NCBI GenBank assembly: GCA_021796135.1
Contig: JAJYOQ010000151.1
Span: 1 to 8,828 of the forward strand
Reading direction: 5' to 3'
DNA length: 8,828 nucleotides
Source: Bacteroidota bacterium
Lineage (GTDB): Bacteria; Bacteroidota; Ignavibacteria; Ignavibacteriales; Ignavibacteriaceae
Shown piece after piece: positions 1-7,649 of the stretch (position 1 is its first letter; each line of letters opens with the position of its first letter). The translations under genes and the position numbers were made by a program. The notes beneath the pieces are model-generated. The model worked only from the letters and a program-made list of their open reading frames with translations, did not search any database and was not told the origin of the DNA.

Positions 1-76
1 TAATAGAATTCAATTTTTTATCTAATGTGATTTTTTAACAAATTCTAGACTTTTAATAGTGAAAAATTTTATTAAA

Positions 77-97
77 TTGATAAGCGTTACTTATCAA
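77..97. repeat. 8+8 inverted repeat (hairpin or operator)
   Basis: The perfect arms TTGATAAG (77-84) and CTTATCAA (90-97) flank the 5-base centre CGTTA. Read on the minus strand, the hairpin lies about 100 bases past the ychF stop codon. It is followed there by a T-rich run broken by A's (TTTAATAAAATTTTT), so it could act as a weak terminator for ychF. The stem is AT-rich, and the symmetry would equally suit a dimeric repressor site for a gene off the left edge. The rest of 1-198 shows no gene or RNA that I can recognise. Confidence 0.45.
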
Positions 98-198
98 ACT
101 AATAAAAAAATGATGTTTTTAATCTTTTTGACAAAGAAATGACTAACTGAACGGTAATTCTGATCGCAGACGGTAGAAAAGGGAAAAGAAGAAAATCA

Positions 199-1299
199 TT
201 AAACATTAAATAGAAAATGCATGACATCGCCGTCCTGCACAATATATTCTTTTCCTTCAACACGCATTACGCCGGCAGATTTGCATGCAGCTTCCGATTT
301 ATATGATATATAATCTTCGTATCCGATAACTTCGGCACGAATAAAACCTTTTTCAAAATCTGTATGAATAACGCCCGCAGCCTGCGGAGCTTTCCAGCCT
401 CGATGAATCGTCCAGGCTTTTACTTCTTTAGGTCCAGCGGTAAAGTAGCTTATTAATCCTAGTGTATGAAAACCGGTACGGATAATTTTTTCAAGTCCGC
501 TTTCTTTTACCCCATAAGATGTGAGGAATTCCTCGCGTTCTTCATCTTCAAGTCCGACTAATTCCTCTTCAACTTTAGCTGAGATTTTTACCCAATCAGC
601 TCCCTTAGATTCCGCAAATTTTTTAACTGCAATTACATAATCATTATCTTCCGATAAGCTTGCTTCGTTGACATTAGCACAATAAATCATATTCTTTGCA
701 GTCATTAAACGCAGTTCGTTAAAGATCTCCTTAATAGATTCTTTGTCTTTTTCATGGAAATGAGATGCAGGGTTCCCCTGGTTCATAAACTTTAATAATG
801 CTTCGGCATCGTCAGCAATTGCTTTAGCGGCTTTATCTCCTTTAGCCATTTTCTGCAGCCGGTCAATTTTCTTCTCAAGAGTCTGAACATCAGCAAGAAT
901 TAATTCTGTTTCAATAACTTCAATATCGCGCAATGGATTAACACTCCCGTCAACGTGCACAATATCATTATCATCAAAACATCTTACAACCTGAAGGATT
1001 GCTTCTGTTTCGCGAATATTAGTTAAGAATTGATTTCCAAGCCCTTCACCTTTACTCGCACCTTTTACGAGACCTGCAATATCAACAAAATCTACAGTAG
1101 AATTAACTATGCGGGCTGGATTTACTAACTTAGCGAGTTGATTTAGCCTTGAATCCGGAACCGGAACAATTGCTTTATTAGGTTCAATGGTACAGAACGG
1201 ATAATTCGCCGCTTCGGCATTTTGCGCTTTGGTAAGTGCATTAAATAAAGTCGATTTACCTACATTAGGCAATCCCACAATTCCGATACTTAAACCCAT
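199..1299 (-). CDS. ychF: P-loop ATPase/GTPase YchF (Obg family, OLA1 type)
   Basis: This is a complete 366-residue YchF, close to the usual length of about 363. Numbered from the ATG at 1299, the P-loop GLPNVGKST is at 9-17, switch/G3 DIAGLVKG at 73-80, and the G4 position NVNE at 209-212. NVNE replaces the NKxD of true GTPases and is the family hallmark linked to ATP preference. A helical insert (about 130-195) lies inside the G domain, and a TGS domain fills about 280-366, ending in the conserved [10 protein letters not shown]. Known members bind ribosomes and are implicated in translation and stress responses; the exact role is unsettled. Cys36 in [10 protein letters not shown] is the conserved family cysteine. 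A TTG two codons upstream (1305) would extend the frame, but GGAG at 1309-1312 sits 9 bases from the ATG and only 3 from the TTG, so ATG is chosen. The gene appears to be transcribed alone. Confidence 0.97.
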   Translation of the reverse strand: MGLSIGIVGLPNVGKSTLFNALTKAQNAEAANYPFCTIEPNKAIVPVPDSRLNQLAKLVNPARIVNSTVDFVDIAGLVKGASKGEGLGNQFLTNIRETEAILQVVRCFDDNDIVHVDGSVNPLRDIEVIETELILADVQTLEKKIDRLQKMAKGDKAAKAIADDAEALLKFMNQGNPASHFHEKDKESIKEIFNELRLMTAKNMIYCANVNEASLSEDNDYVIAVKKFAESKGADWVKISAKVEEELVGLEDEEREEFLTSYGVKESGLEKIIRTGFHTLGLISYFTAGPKEVKAWTIHRGWKAPQAAGVIHTDFEKGFIRAEVIGYEDYISYKSEAACKSAGVMRVEGKEYIVQDGDVMHFLFNV

Positions 1300-1308
1300 A
1301 TTCAATGG

Positions 1309-1312
1309 CTCC
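1309..1312 (-). promoter_or_regulatory. Ribosome binding site of ychF (decides the start)
   Basis: GGAG on the minus strand lies 9 bases before the ATG at 1299 and 3 bases before the in-frame TTG at 1305. The spacing supports ATG as the start. Confidence 0.7.
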
Positions 1313-1329
1313 GTTAAAAATAATTTAAT

Positions 1330-1357
1330 TTTATAATATAAATATACGAATTGTTCA
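1330..1357 (-). promoter_or_regulatory. Possible sigma-70-type promoter of ychF
   Basis: On the minus strand, TGAACA (1352-1357) and TATAAA (1330-1335) are 16 bases apart, about 30 bases upstream of the ychF ATG. The region is very AT-rich and other pairings, such as TTAATG with TATTAT, fit about as well. The gap 1300-1409 therefore probably holds the promoter, but the exact boxes are uncertain. Confidence 0.3.
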
Positions 1358-1409
1358 TTAACCGCTCATTAAAACGGCAGAGCAATAATTATGTTAAGAG
1401 TATTATTAA

Positions 1410-3383
1410 TTAATTTTCGGTCGGCAAAAACGAATATCTTTCGGCATAGAATAACATCTGTTCCGCAAATTTTTCAGGATATTCTATTTTTACATCTGTC
1501 AATTTATCTTTTTGATATACGGGAATTAATACTGGATTAATGAATCCCCGATAAGGAGCAATATTTAATTTTGAGTATCTTTCTTTTACTTCCCGATGTA
1601 ATTCCTTATCTATTTTTACACCATAAGTTTCAACTAAAAATTTTGCGGATTCAAAATCTCCTTCTGATGTTATACGCTGTATTTCTTTAAGTAATTCTCC
1701 GAAAAGATTTCTTAGTTTATCAAAATCATTGATAATGAAGAAGGTTTTCCCGTTCTTAATTCTTTTTTCAATAACCCCCGCTTCCCCTTTTTCAAAAACC
1801 CACCTAGCAATAAGCTGACGGTTGCGCATGTGAGATTCTTCAATAAAATCTCCAATTTCAATTCTGTATAGTTGAAGCATTAGTCCGTTACGCATATATT
1901 TTTCAATTCCTGCTTTTACCGCATCAAAGTTCGGAATCAATTTTAGATCTACTAACTTATCATCCGACAAATAGTAAAGAGCTACCAAATCGGCACGGGT
2001 TTCTTCAATTGCGGAAGCATAATTTTTCAGAGTTTGTTTAGGAGAGCCGATCCCCGGATTTATTTGTCCTGATCCATGTCCTATTACCTCATGTAAATCT
2101 GTATGAAGATTATCTGCTAGCGGGGCATATTTTTTAGCCCGATTTATTTCGTCTTGGTTATAGCAAAATTCATTTAATAATTCTTCTGAAGAAGCCATTT
2201 CATAAGCGTAAACAATGTTGCCTAAATTAACCGATTTGGATCCAAATTCTTTCCTGATCCAGTTTGCATTAGGAAGATTAATTCCGATCGGCGTAGACGG
2301 AGAAGCATCTCCTGCTTCAACAACAACTGTAATTACTTTTGCAGAAATTCCGATACAATTTTTCTTTTTGAAACGTTCATCGATAGGCGAATTATCCTCA
2401 AACCATTGCGCATTTTCACTTATTGTTTTTATTCTTTGAGTTGCCTGATTATCTTTAATCGAAACAATCGCTTCGTAAGCACCTCTGTAGCCAAGAGGAT
2501 CACCGTACACTTCTATAAATCCATTTACAGTATCAATTATTGAATCGGTATCTTTGAGCCAAGCAATACAGTATTCATCAAATAATTTTAAGTCACCTGT
2601 TTTATAAAATTCAATTAATTTTTTTAGGGCAGATTTCTGATTATCATTTTCGGAAACATTACAAGCTTTATCCAGCCAATATATTATTTCCTCAATTGCT
2701 GGTGAGTACATACCGCCTGCTTTCCAAATCTTTACCTTTATCTCACCATTTTCTTTTATCAATTTTGAATTTAGCCCAAGAGAAACTGGCGTTTGAGTAT
2801 TTTTATCCTCAATGCTATCATAATAATCTTCAACTTCATTTTGTGTTAAATTTTCATAATAATTATTAGCCGAATTCTTAACTACATCAGCTTCCTGATC
2901 AAGTACAACACGCTGGGGAGCTAAAAGAGGATTAAAAATAAGATTAGTAATTTCAAGTATAAAGTCATCTAATTTTTCATTTTCTTTTAATGGAAATACT
3001 CCCGGATCGGAATTTTTTATAAGTTCTTCAAAAAAAATTTTTGAAATTCCGGGAATAAATTTTTTTGTAGAATAGTGGTGGTGGATCCCGTTTGAAAACC
3101 AAAATCGTTTTGTATAATTTAAAAATTCAATGAAGTCATTGCTATTCCTATCACCATTATATGATATTATAATCCCTTCGAGGGTTCTTTTAATTTTTAA
3201 GTTAAATTTAAAATTTTGGTCATAAAATACCTCTCTCCCTGAAAGAGCCGCTTCATATAAATAGTAGACAAGCTCTTTCTCTTTAAGAGTAAGTTCTTCA
3301 AAACCGGGAACTTGATATCGGAGTATTTCAACATCGGCAAATTTTTCAGAGCGGTAAATAAAATTATCATTGTTTATGGGCAT
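1410..3383 (-). CDS. M49 family zinc peptidase (dipeptidyl-peptidase III)
   Basis: This 657-residue protein belongs to peptidase family M49, which removes dipeptides from the N-terminus of short peptides. The signature HEVIGH is at 431-436: His431 and His436 should bind zinc and Glu432 should be the catalytic base. The second signature EETRAD is at 460-465, with Glu461 as third zinc ligand. Other family landmarks are FIEVYGDPLGYRG (289-301, Tyr293 matching the active-site Tyr of the human enzyme), the substrate-strand motif GINLPN (367-372), SVNLGN (384-389) and HMRNR (518-522, matching human His568/Arg572). There is no signal peptide or membrane segment, so it should be cytosolic. Its length fits the compact bacterial forms; human DPP III has 737 residues. 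Such proteins are sometimes mislabelled dihydrofolate reductase. An AGGA at 3392-3395 lies 8 bases before the ATG. The gene is probably monocistronic, separated from the upstream operon by a hairpin. Confidence 0.95.
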   Translation of the reverse strand: MPINNDNFIYRSEKFADVEILRYQVPGFEELTLKEKELVYYLYEAALSGREVFYDQNFKFNLKIKRTLEGIIISYNGDRNSNDFIEFLNYTKRFWFSNGIHHHYSTKKFIPGISKIFFEELIKNSDPGVFPLKENEKLDDFILEITNLIFNPLLAPQRVVLDQEADVVKNSANNYYENLTQNEVEDYYDSIEDKNTQTPVSLGLNSKLIKENGEIKVKIWKAGGMYSPAIEEIIYWLDKACNVSENDNQKSALKKLIEFYKTGDLKLFDEYCIAWLKDTDSIIDTVNGFIEVYGDPLGYRGAYEAIVSIKDNQATQRIKTISENAQWFEDNSPIDERFKKKNCIGISAKVITVVVEAGDASPSTPIGINLPNANWIRKEFGSKSVNLGNIVYAYEMASSEELLNEFCYNQDEINRAKKYAPLADNLHTDLHEVIGHGSGQINPGIGSPKQTLKNYASAIEETRADLVALYYLSDDKLVDLKLIPNFDAVKAGIEKYMRNGLMLQLYRIEIGDFIEESHMRNRQLIARWVFEKGEAGVIEKRIKNGKTFFIINDFDKLRNLFGELLKEIQRITSEGDFESAKFLVETYGVKIDKELHREVKERYSKLNIAPYRGFINPVLIPVYQKDKLTDVKIEYPEKFAEQMLFYAERYSFLPTEN

Positions 3384-3404
3384 AAAGAGGTTCCTATTTA
3401 TTAA

Positions 3405-3437
3405 CTTAACATTGACCTTAATTTAGAGAATGTTAAG
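3405..3437. repeat. 9+9 inverted repeat upstream of the M49 gene
   Basis: The perfect arms CTTAACATT (3405-3413) and AATGTTAAG (3429-3437) are separated by 15 bases. The nearer arm begins 22 bases upstream of the M49 start codon. It could be an operator or a 5'-leader stem. No regulator in the window matches it, and I found no convincing promoter boxes beside it. Confidence 0.5.
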
Positions 3438-3458
3438 ACAGGGAATTCATTTTTTAAT

Positions 3459-3471
3459 TTAGTTAAACTAA
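3459..3471. repeat. 13-base palindrome TTAGTT-A-AACTAA
   Basis: Two perfect 6-base arms flank a single central A. It lies between the probable terminator hairpin (3476-3493) and the 9+9 inverted repeat (3405-3437). The role is unknown. It is AT-rich, so chance is possible. Confidence 0.35.
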
Positions 3472-3475
3472 TGGG

Positions 3476-3493
3476 TACCCGCTTTAGCGGGTA
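3476..3493 (-). terminator. Probable terminator hairpin of the M16-HAD operon
   Basis: A perfect 7-base GC-rich stem TACCCGC/GCGGGTA encloses a 4-base loop (TAAA on the minus strand). It starts 24 bases past the stop codon of the HAD gene. No T-run follows on the minus strand, so it is not a textbook intrinsic terminator. On the plus strand a short T-run (3504-3508) follows 10 bases later. The stem is much more GC-rich than its surroundings and ends an operon, which supports the call. An overlapping GGGTACCC palindrome (3473-3480) could compete with the stem. Confidence 0.5.
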
Positions 3494-3517
3494 AGACAAA
3501 AAGTTTTTCATTTTGTA

Positions 3518-4126
3518 TTAAATAATACATCTTTCATTCAAATCAGTAACGAGTTTATCGTAATCGGAAAATTGGACCGCATCCCAGCCAACTTTCTTAG
3601 CGCCATCGACATATTCTAAAATATCATCAATAAAAAAATGTTCCCGGGGAGGCACTTTGGTATAAACTTCGGCAGCCCTATATATCTTTTCTTCCGGTTT
3701 TATGGCACGCACTTCATACGATAGTATTAGTTTATCAAAATTTTTTAAAAATGAATAGGTTTTCCAGCCGTATTCATGATGAATAGAATTAGTGTTTGAA
3801 AGGAGGACCAATTTATATTTTCTTTTTAATATAGGAAGCAGGCTGGCTACCTGCTCATTTGCCTTAAAAATATTTGAAAACATATTACAAAAGGTTGCTG
3901 AATCAATTTTGTTTTCTAAAACATTAAGCATTTTTTTAATAAATTCGGATTCAGGGATATCACCGCGCTCAAAATTGCGATGAATTTCATAATTGTTCTT
4001 ATAATAATCGGCAAAATTATCACCGAGTCCTTGTTTCAAATCATTAAACCTTTTGATCATCAAACTATAATCAAACGGAATCAGAACATTCCCTAGATCA
4101 AAGACTATAACGGAATATTTTTTCAT
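3518..4126 (-). CDS. HAD-family hydrolase (YihX-like phosphatase)
   Basis: This is a 202-residue cytosolic HAD-superfamily (subfamily IA) protein. Motif I is FDLGNVL at 9-15, with Asp10 as nucleophile. Motif II is LLSNTN at 108-113 with Ser110. Motif III is Lys143 in AIKPEEKIY, and motif IV is FIDD at 165-168, followed by the usual VDGAKKVGW. A helical cap lies at about 17-95. The second Asp of the DxD motif is Gly12, as in E. coli YihX (a sugar-phosphate phosphatase, FDLGNV), so this resembles that branch rather than the phosphoglycolate phosphatases. The substrate is not predictable; a small phosphorylated metabolite is likely. It starts 15 bases after the M16-LolA gene with only a weak purine-rich leader, so it is probably the last gene of that operon and may depend on translation from upstream. 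Why a phosphatase travels with exported proteases is not evident. Confidence 0.9.
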   Translation of the reverse strand: MKKYSVIVFDLGNVLIPFDYSLMIKRFNDLKQGLGDNFADYYKNNYEIHRNFERGDIPESEFIKKMLNVLENKIDSATFCNMFSNIFKANEQVASLLPILKRKYKLVLLSNTNSIHHEYGWKTYSFLKNFDKLILSYEVRAIKPEEKIYRAAEVYTKVPPREHFFIDDILEYVDGAKKVGWDAVQFSDYDKLVTDLNERCII

Positions 4127-4141
4127 TTAAAAACTTTTCTT

Positions 4142-6205
4142 TTATTTAGGTTCAAATAAATTATTCTTTAGACCAGTATTAACTTTTATCGAAGTTACAA
4201 TAAAATCTAAATGCTGTGGTCCAAGAGTTTGCTTTAATGAGAATGGATACTTTACTCCATCTACTTCCCTATAGTCATCGAAAAATGTATCCTGTGTAAA
4301 AGTTCCCTGGGGCACTGTTATAGATTTTGATTCTTTAACTTTTAACCATGTTTGCGGATCATAGTATTGTATCCATTTAGTTCCGGAGGGCAAGATCATA
4401 TCAACTTTATAAGCATCCTTGCCGTTTACCTTTTCAACATCTTCAAGCGCCAATTTTATACCAAAAGATTTTAATCGCAATAATAAATCTAAAGTAGATT
4501 CATACCTTAACTTTTCAAGTTCATTTCCCTTAACATCCATTGACTTGCCGGACATTTGAATCCGACCTGATTTTCCGTCATAATATATATCCTGTTTCAT
4601 TGCACCTGCAGATACTTCCTGCATCATTTTATCGGGAGCTTTTTGAAATATGACCATAGAAACTTTCATCCCTTGAACTGAGCCTTCCATTTCGGTAGTT
4701 CTGTCTTTTACTTTCATTAGATTTTCTTTACCGCCGATTGCCGTTATATAGTTCTGTATAATTTTATCTGCTGTTAGTCCCGCAGGGATACTTGATTTAG
4801 CGGTGTCAACAATATTCCCAAAAGTATCATAATATTTGATTGGTCCGAATTTTTCTAATCCTTTCGCAACTTGATCAGCGCTGCCGACAACTAACACATA
4901 AGAATTATCCGGCAATATGTATTTGTCAGCCGCTCTTTTAATATCTTCAGGAGTTACTGCAGCAATGTTCTTTAAATAATTTTGATAATAATCCAGAGGC
5001 AAACCGTACTTTGCAATATTAATAGCAAAAGAAGCTATTGTCTGCGGGTTTTCAAGAGAAATGGCAAAATTTCCCGAGATAAAATTTTTAGCATGTGTTA
5101 ATTCTTTATTGCTTACCTCTTCTTTTCTTAAGCGATTCATTTCATATAATATTTGAGTTACCGAGCTATCCGTAACATCATTTCGTACATTTGCGGAAGC
5201 ATCGAAAAGTCCGACGTACTCATCGGAATATAGCTCAGAATAAGCACCATAAGTATATCCGTGATTTTCTCTTAAGTTTTCAAATAATCTAAACGCATCA
5301 CCGCCTAATATTGTATTCATCACATTAGCTTGAATATAATCCTTACTACCGGGAGTAAATTGAACGGGATAAGTAATATTTAAAACAGACTGTACCGAGT
5401 TTGGTCTATCGACTATTGCAACTTCCCTTTTTGAAGGCGGCTCGGGGGTTTTATATGTTAGTTTCGGAATATCTCCTTTTTGCCAATCACCAAAGTATTT
5501 TTCGACTAAGGTTTTTGCTTCATCTTTAGAGATATCACCTACAACTGCAAGGTATGAATCATTCGGACGGAAATAAGTTGAATAATATTCCTCACATTTT
5601 GCTAACGAAATATTCTGAATTGTCTTTTCAGTCATTACCTCGCCGTATGGATAACTTTTTCCATATCTCAATACATCACCGACAACACCGGCAATTGAGC
5701 CCGGATCATCCTTAGAAGCTTCAAGATCGGATTTCATTCTCAATTTAATTTTATCCAATTCCGATTGTTTGAATACTGAATTCTTAACTACATCGGACAT
5801 TACGTCCAGCAGATCAGTAATATGATTTTTCAAAGCCATTGCAAAAACTCCATTGGATGAAGTTGAAAATGTAGCTCCAATGAAATCAATTTGGCTATTA
5901 ATTTCATCTTTGGTTCTGGTCTTAGTAGACGTGCCCATAAGTTTACCGGCAGCTGAAATATAACCGGTTTCATCCCCTTGTAGAATCGGAGGTCTATTTA
6001 ATATTAAATAAAAAGCTACGCGAGGAAGTTTGTAGTTTTCAATTACAAATACTTTTAATCCGTTCGAAAGTTCAAATGTATCATATTTTCCCAATTGAAT
6101 AAGCGGAGCCGGACCTGGCTGAGGTGGTTTTGATCGGTCAACCTGAGCAAAAGAGATTATTGAAAAACCTAGAATAAAAACCGTTAAGATTAATTTCCGT
6201 AACAT
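4142..6205 (-). CDS. Exported non-catalytic M16 subunit with C-terminal LolA-like domain
   Basis: This 687-residue protein has a type I signal peptide (positive start, hydrophobic 5-19, likely cut after SFA at 20), so it is periplasmic. Residues about 38-455 form two M16 peptidase halves, beginning FELSNGLKVFV. The zinc site is gone: aligned with the neighbour, HxxEH is replaced by Ser84, Gly87 and Lys88, and the third ligand by Lys158. In the second half it keeps LRENHGYTYG (311-320) with Arg312 and Tyr319, the R/Y pair that binds the substrate backbone in M16 heterodimers. Residues about 475-687 form an extra domain resembling the LolA/LppX-like fold, for example GKDAYKVDM, then YYDPQTWLKVKE and DDYREVDGVKYPF. 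This may bind lipid or lipoprotein, which is an inference. The start is fixed by AAGGAGG, 8 bases upstream. The gene abuts the catalytic subunit gene as TAAATG, implying coupled 1:1 translation. Confidence 0.93.
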   Translation of the reverse strand: MLRKLILTVFILGFSIISFAQVDRSKPPQPGPAPLIQLGKYDTFELSNGLKVFVIENYKLPRVAFYLILNRPPILQGDETGYISAAGKLMGTSTKTRTKDEINSQIDFIGATFSTSSNGVFAMALKNHITDLLDVMSDVVKNSVFKQSELDKIKLRMKSDLEASKDDPGSIAGVVGDVLRYGKSYPYGEVMTEKTIQNISLAKCEEYYSTYFRPNDSYLAVVGDISKDEAKTLVEKYFGDWQKGDIPKLTYKTPEPPSKREVAIVDRPNSVQSVLNITYPVQFTPGSKDYIQANVMNTILGGDAFRLFENLRENHGYTYGAYSELYSDEYVGLFDASANVRNDVTDSSVTQILYEMNRLRKEEVSNKELTHAKNFISGNFAISLENPQTIASFAINIAKYGLPLDYYQNYLKNIAAVTPEDIKRAADKYILPDNSYVLVVGSADQVAKGLEKFGPIKYYDTFGNIVDTAKSSIPAGLTADKIIQNYITAIGGKENLMKVKDRTTEMEGSVQGMKVSMVIFQKAPDKMMQEVSAGAMKQDIYYDGKSGRIQMSGKSMDVKGNELEKLRYESTLDLLLRLKSFGIKLALEDVEKVNGKDAYKVDMILPSGTKWIQYYDPQTWLKVKESKSITVPQGTFTQDTFFDDYREVDGVKYPFSLKQTLGPQHLDFIVTSIKVNTGLKNNLFEPK

Positions 6206-7543
6206 TTATTTTACCTCCTTCGGCTGCGCAGATTTCGGCAGATAGATAAGAACAACTCTATTTTTTTTGGTCAGATATTGATTAGCCACCCTTTGAATAT
6301 CTTCTTTAGTGACATCAAGGTAATGCTGAAGATTAGTATTAATTAATCCGGTATTTCCGTATATAACATGGTACTCCGCAAGATTCTCCGCAACACCAGC
6401 ATCCGTAGATACAGAACCGACAGCTCTTGATTGAATTAAATTCTTTAATTTTTGAAGCTCTTCGTCGGTAATTAAATTCTTTTTAATTTTTGTAATTTGT
6501 TCGTCTATTGAATTTTCTAAATCATTTGCTTTAATGCCTTTGTTTGTTATACCGAGAGTGATGAATAAACCAGGAGCTTCAAGACCGAATGAAAAAGCTT
6601 CCACATCGACGGCTTTCTGTTCGCTATCAACCACAGCTTTATAAAGGCGAGAACTTTTCCCTACTGCAAGTAGAGTCGTAAGCATATCTAGAGAATAAAA
6701 GTCAGGTGTACCGATTGCTGGGATATGATATGCTTCTATAACAGCGGGCAGTTGAATATTATCATATACCGTATCAACTATTTCAGAATTATGGGGCGGT
6801 TCAACGACCGTCGGGCGTAAAATATCTTTTGTGCCTTTGGGAATATCGCCGAAATATTTTTTAATTAATTCTTTAGTTTGTTCAATATCAATATCACCGG
6901 CAATTGATAATGTAGCATTTTGGGGTACATAATAGGTATGGTAGAAATTTATAAATTCCGGGATAGTGGCTTTATCAATATATTGAACCGATCCGATCGG
7001 AACCCATTTATACGGATAAACTGTATAGGCATCCTTGAAAATATTTTCAAATACACTTCCATAGGGTTGGTTATCATAGCGTTGACTTCTTTCTTCTTTA
7101 ACGACTTTCCGCTGGGTTTCAACTGAGATACTGTCGATTTTCAAATGAAGCATTCTTTCTGATTCCATCCATAAAGCGAGGGCAAGCTGATTTGAAGGCA
7201 GGATTTCATAATATAGAGTTCGATCTTGCGTTGTATTTGCATTTAATTGCCCTCCGGCATTTTGAATCATCTTATAATAATCACCCCTAGGGATATATTT
7301 TGTTCCAGAAAACATAAGATGTTCAAAGAAATGGGCAAATCCGGTTCGGTCTGGTTTTTCATTTTTAGATCCGACATGATATAAAACTGTCACCGCAACT
7401 ATTGGGGTTGATTTATCCTGATGCAGGATTACATGCAAACCATTACTAAGATCATACTCAGTAAAATTAACTTTAACCTGAGCATAACCTGTAAATATTA
7501 TAAAAAGGGACAAATATATTGTTCCTGAAAGCTTCCGTATCAT
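6206..7543 (-). CDS. Exported catalytic M16 zinc metallopeptidase subunit
   Basis: This 445-residue M16 (pitrilysin/processing peptidase type) protein has a signal peptide (hydrophobic about 9-19, likely cut after GYA at 21), so it should act in the periplasm. After YDLSNGLHVIL comes the inverted zinc motif HFFEH at 71-75: His71 and His75 bind zinc and Glu74 is the catalytic base. The third ligand is Glu150, with Glu151 beside it, 75 residues on. MFSGT and the LNANTTQDRTLYY strand are typical of active members. The second half (about 245-445) lacks the R/Y substrate-binding pair: Val305 and Val312 fall at the positions of Arg312 and Tyr319 in the neighbour. It therefore probably needs that neighbour as partner, as in other two-gene bacterial M16B enzymes. 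AAGGA at 7551-7555 lies 7 bases before the ATG. First gene of a three-gene operon. Confidence 0.96.
   Translation of the reverse strand: MIRKLSGTIYLSLFIIFTGYAQVKVNFTEYDLSNGLHVILHQDKSTPIVAVTVLYHVGSKNEKPDRTGFAHFFEHLMFSGTKYIPRGDYYKMIQNAGGQLNANTTQDRTLYYEILPSNQLALALWMESERMLHLKIDSISVETQRKVVKEERSQRYDNQPYGSVFENIFKDAYTVYPYKWVPIGSVQYIDKATIPEFINFYHTYYVPQNATLSIAGDIDIEQTKELIKKYFGDIPKGTKDILRPTVVEPPHNSEIVDTVYDNIQLPAVIEAYHIPAIGTPDFYSLDMLTTLLAVGKSSRLYKAVVDSEQKAVDVEAFSFGLEAPGLFITLGITNKGIKANDLENSIDEQITKIKKNLITDEELQKLKNLIQSRAVGSVSTDAGVAENLAEYHVIYGNTGLINTNLQHYLDVTKEDIQRVANQYLTKKNRVVLIYLPKSAQPKEVK
6214..6220 (-). promoter_or_regulatory. Strong Shine-Dalgarno inside the upstream coding end
   Basis: AAGGAGG on the minus strand ends 8 bases before the ATG at 6205. 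The same bases encode the last residues Lys-Glu-Val of the catalytic M16 subunit. With the TAAATG junction this favours termination-reinitiation and balanced synthesis of the two subunits. Confidence 0.85.
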
Positions 7544-7620
7544 TATAAAATCCTTGAGTTTATTAAAGATCAGAAAATAGATTCTGTAAAGTTAACAGAT
7601 TGGGAATTTTATTAAAAGGA

Positions 7621-7649
7621 ATTAAAAAATAATAATTTTATATGGTCAA
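7621..7649 (-). promoter_or_regulatory. Probable sigma-70-type promoter of the M16-HAD operon
   Basis: On the minus strand, TTGACC (7644-7649) and TTTAAT (7621-7626) are exactly 17 bases apart, each one mismatch from the sigma-70 consensus. A start near 7613 would give a leader of about 70 bases. Primary sigma factors of Bacteroidota often use other boxes, so this assumes an Ignavibacteria-like or conventional consensus. Confidence 0.4.

Noticed and set aside
128..133. Perfect TTGACA on the plus strand, as a -35 box
   Set aside because: No acceptable -10 box lies 16-19 bases downstream, and it would only drive antisense transcription into ychF.
1299..1305. TTG start for ychF giving a two-residue longer protein
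   Set aside because: The ribosome binding site is only 3 bases from the TTG but 9 from the ATG, and the family begins at [13 protein letters not shown] sequence.
1384..1407. AATAAT/ATTATT inverted repeat just past the M49 stop, as a terminator
   Set aside because: The arms are only 6 bases, pure A/T, with a 12-base loop; too weak to call in such AT-rich DNA.
2215..2439. Plus-strand open frame of 74 codons inside the M49 gene
   Set aside because: It lies antisense to a well-conserved coding region (including GINLPN and FIEVYGDPLGYRG), and its product has no recognisable domain.
3792..3983. Plus-strand open frame of 63 codons inside the HAD gene
   Set aside because: Antisense shadow of a clear HAD protein, with no family resemblance.
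6920..7126. Plus-strand open frame of 68 codons inside the catalytic M16 gene
   Set aside because: Antisense shadow of conserved M16 sequence; its product resembles nothing known.
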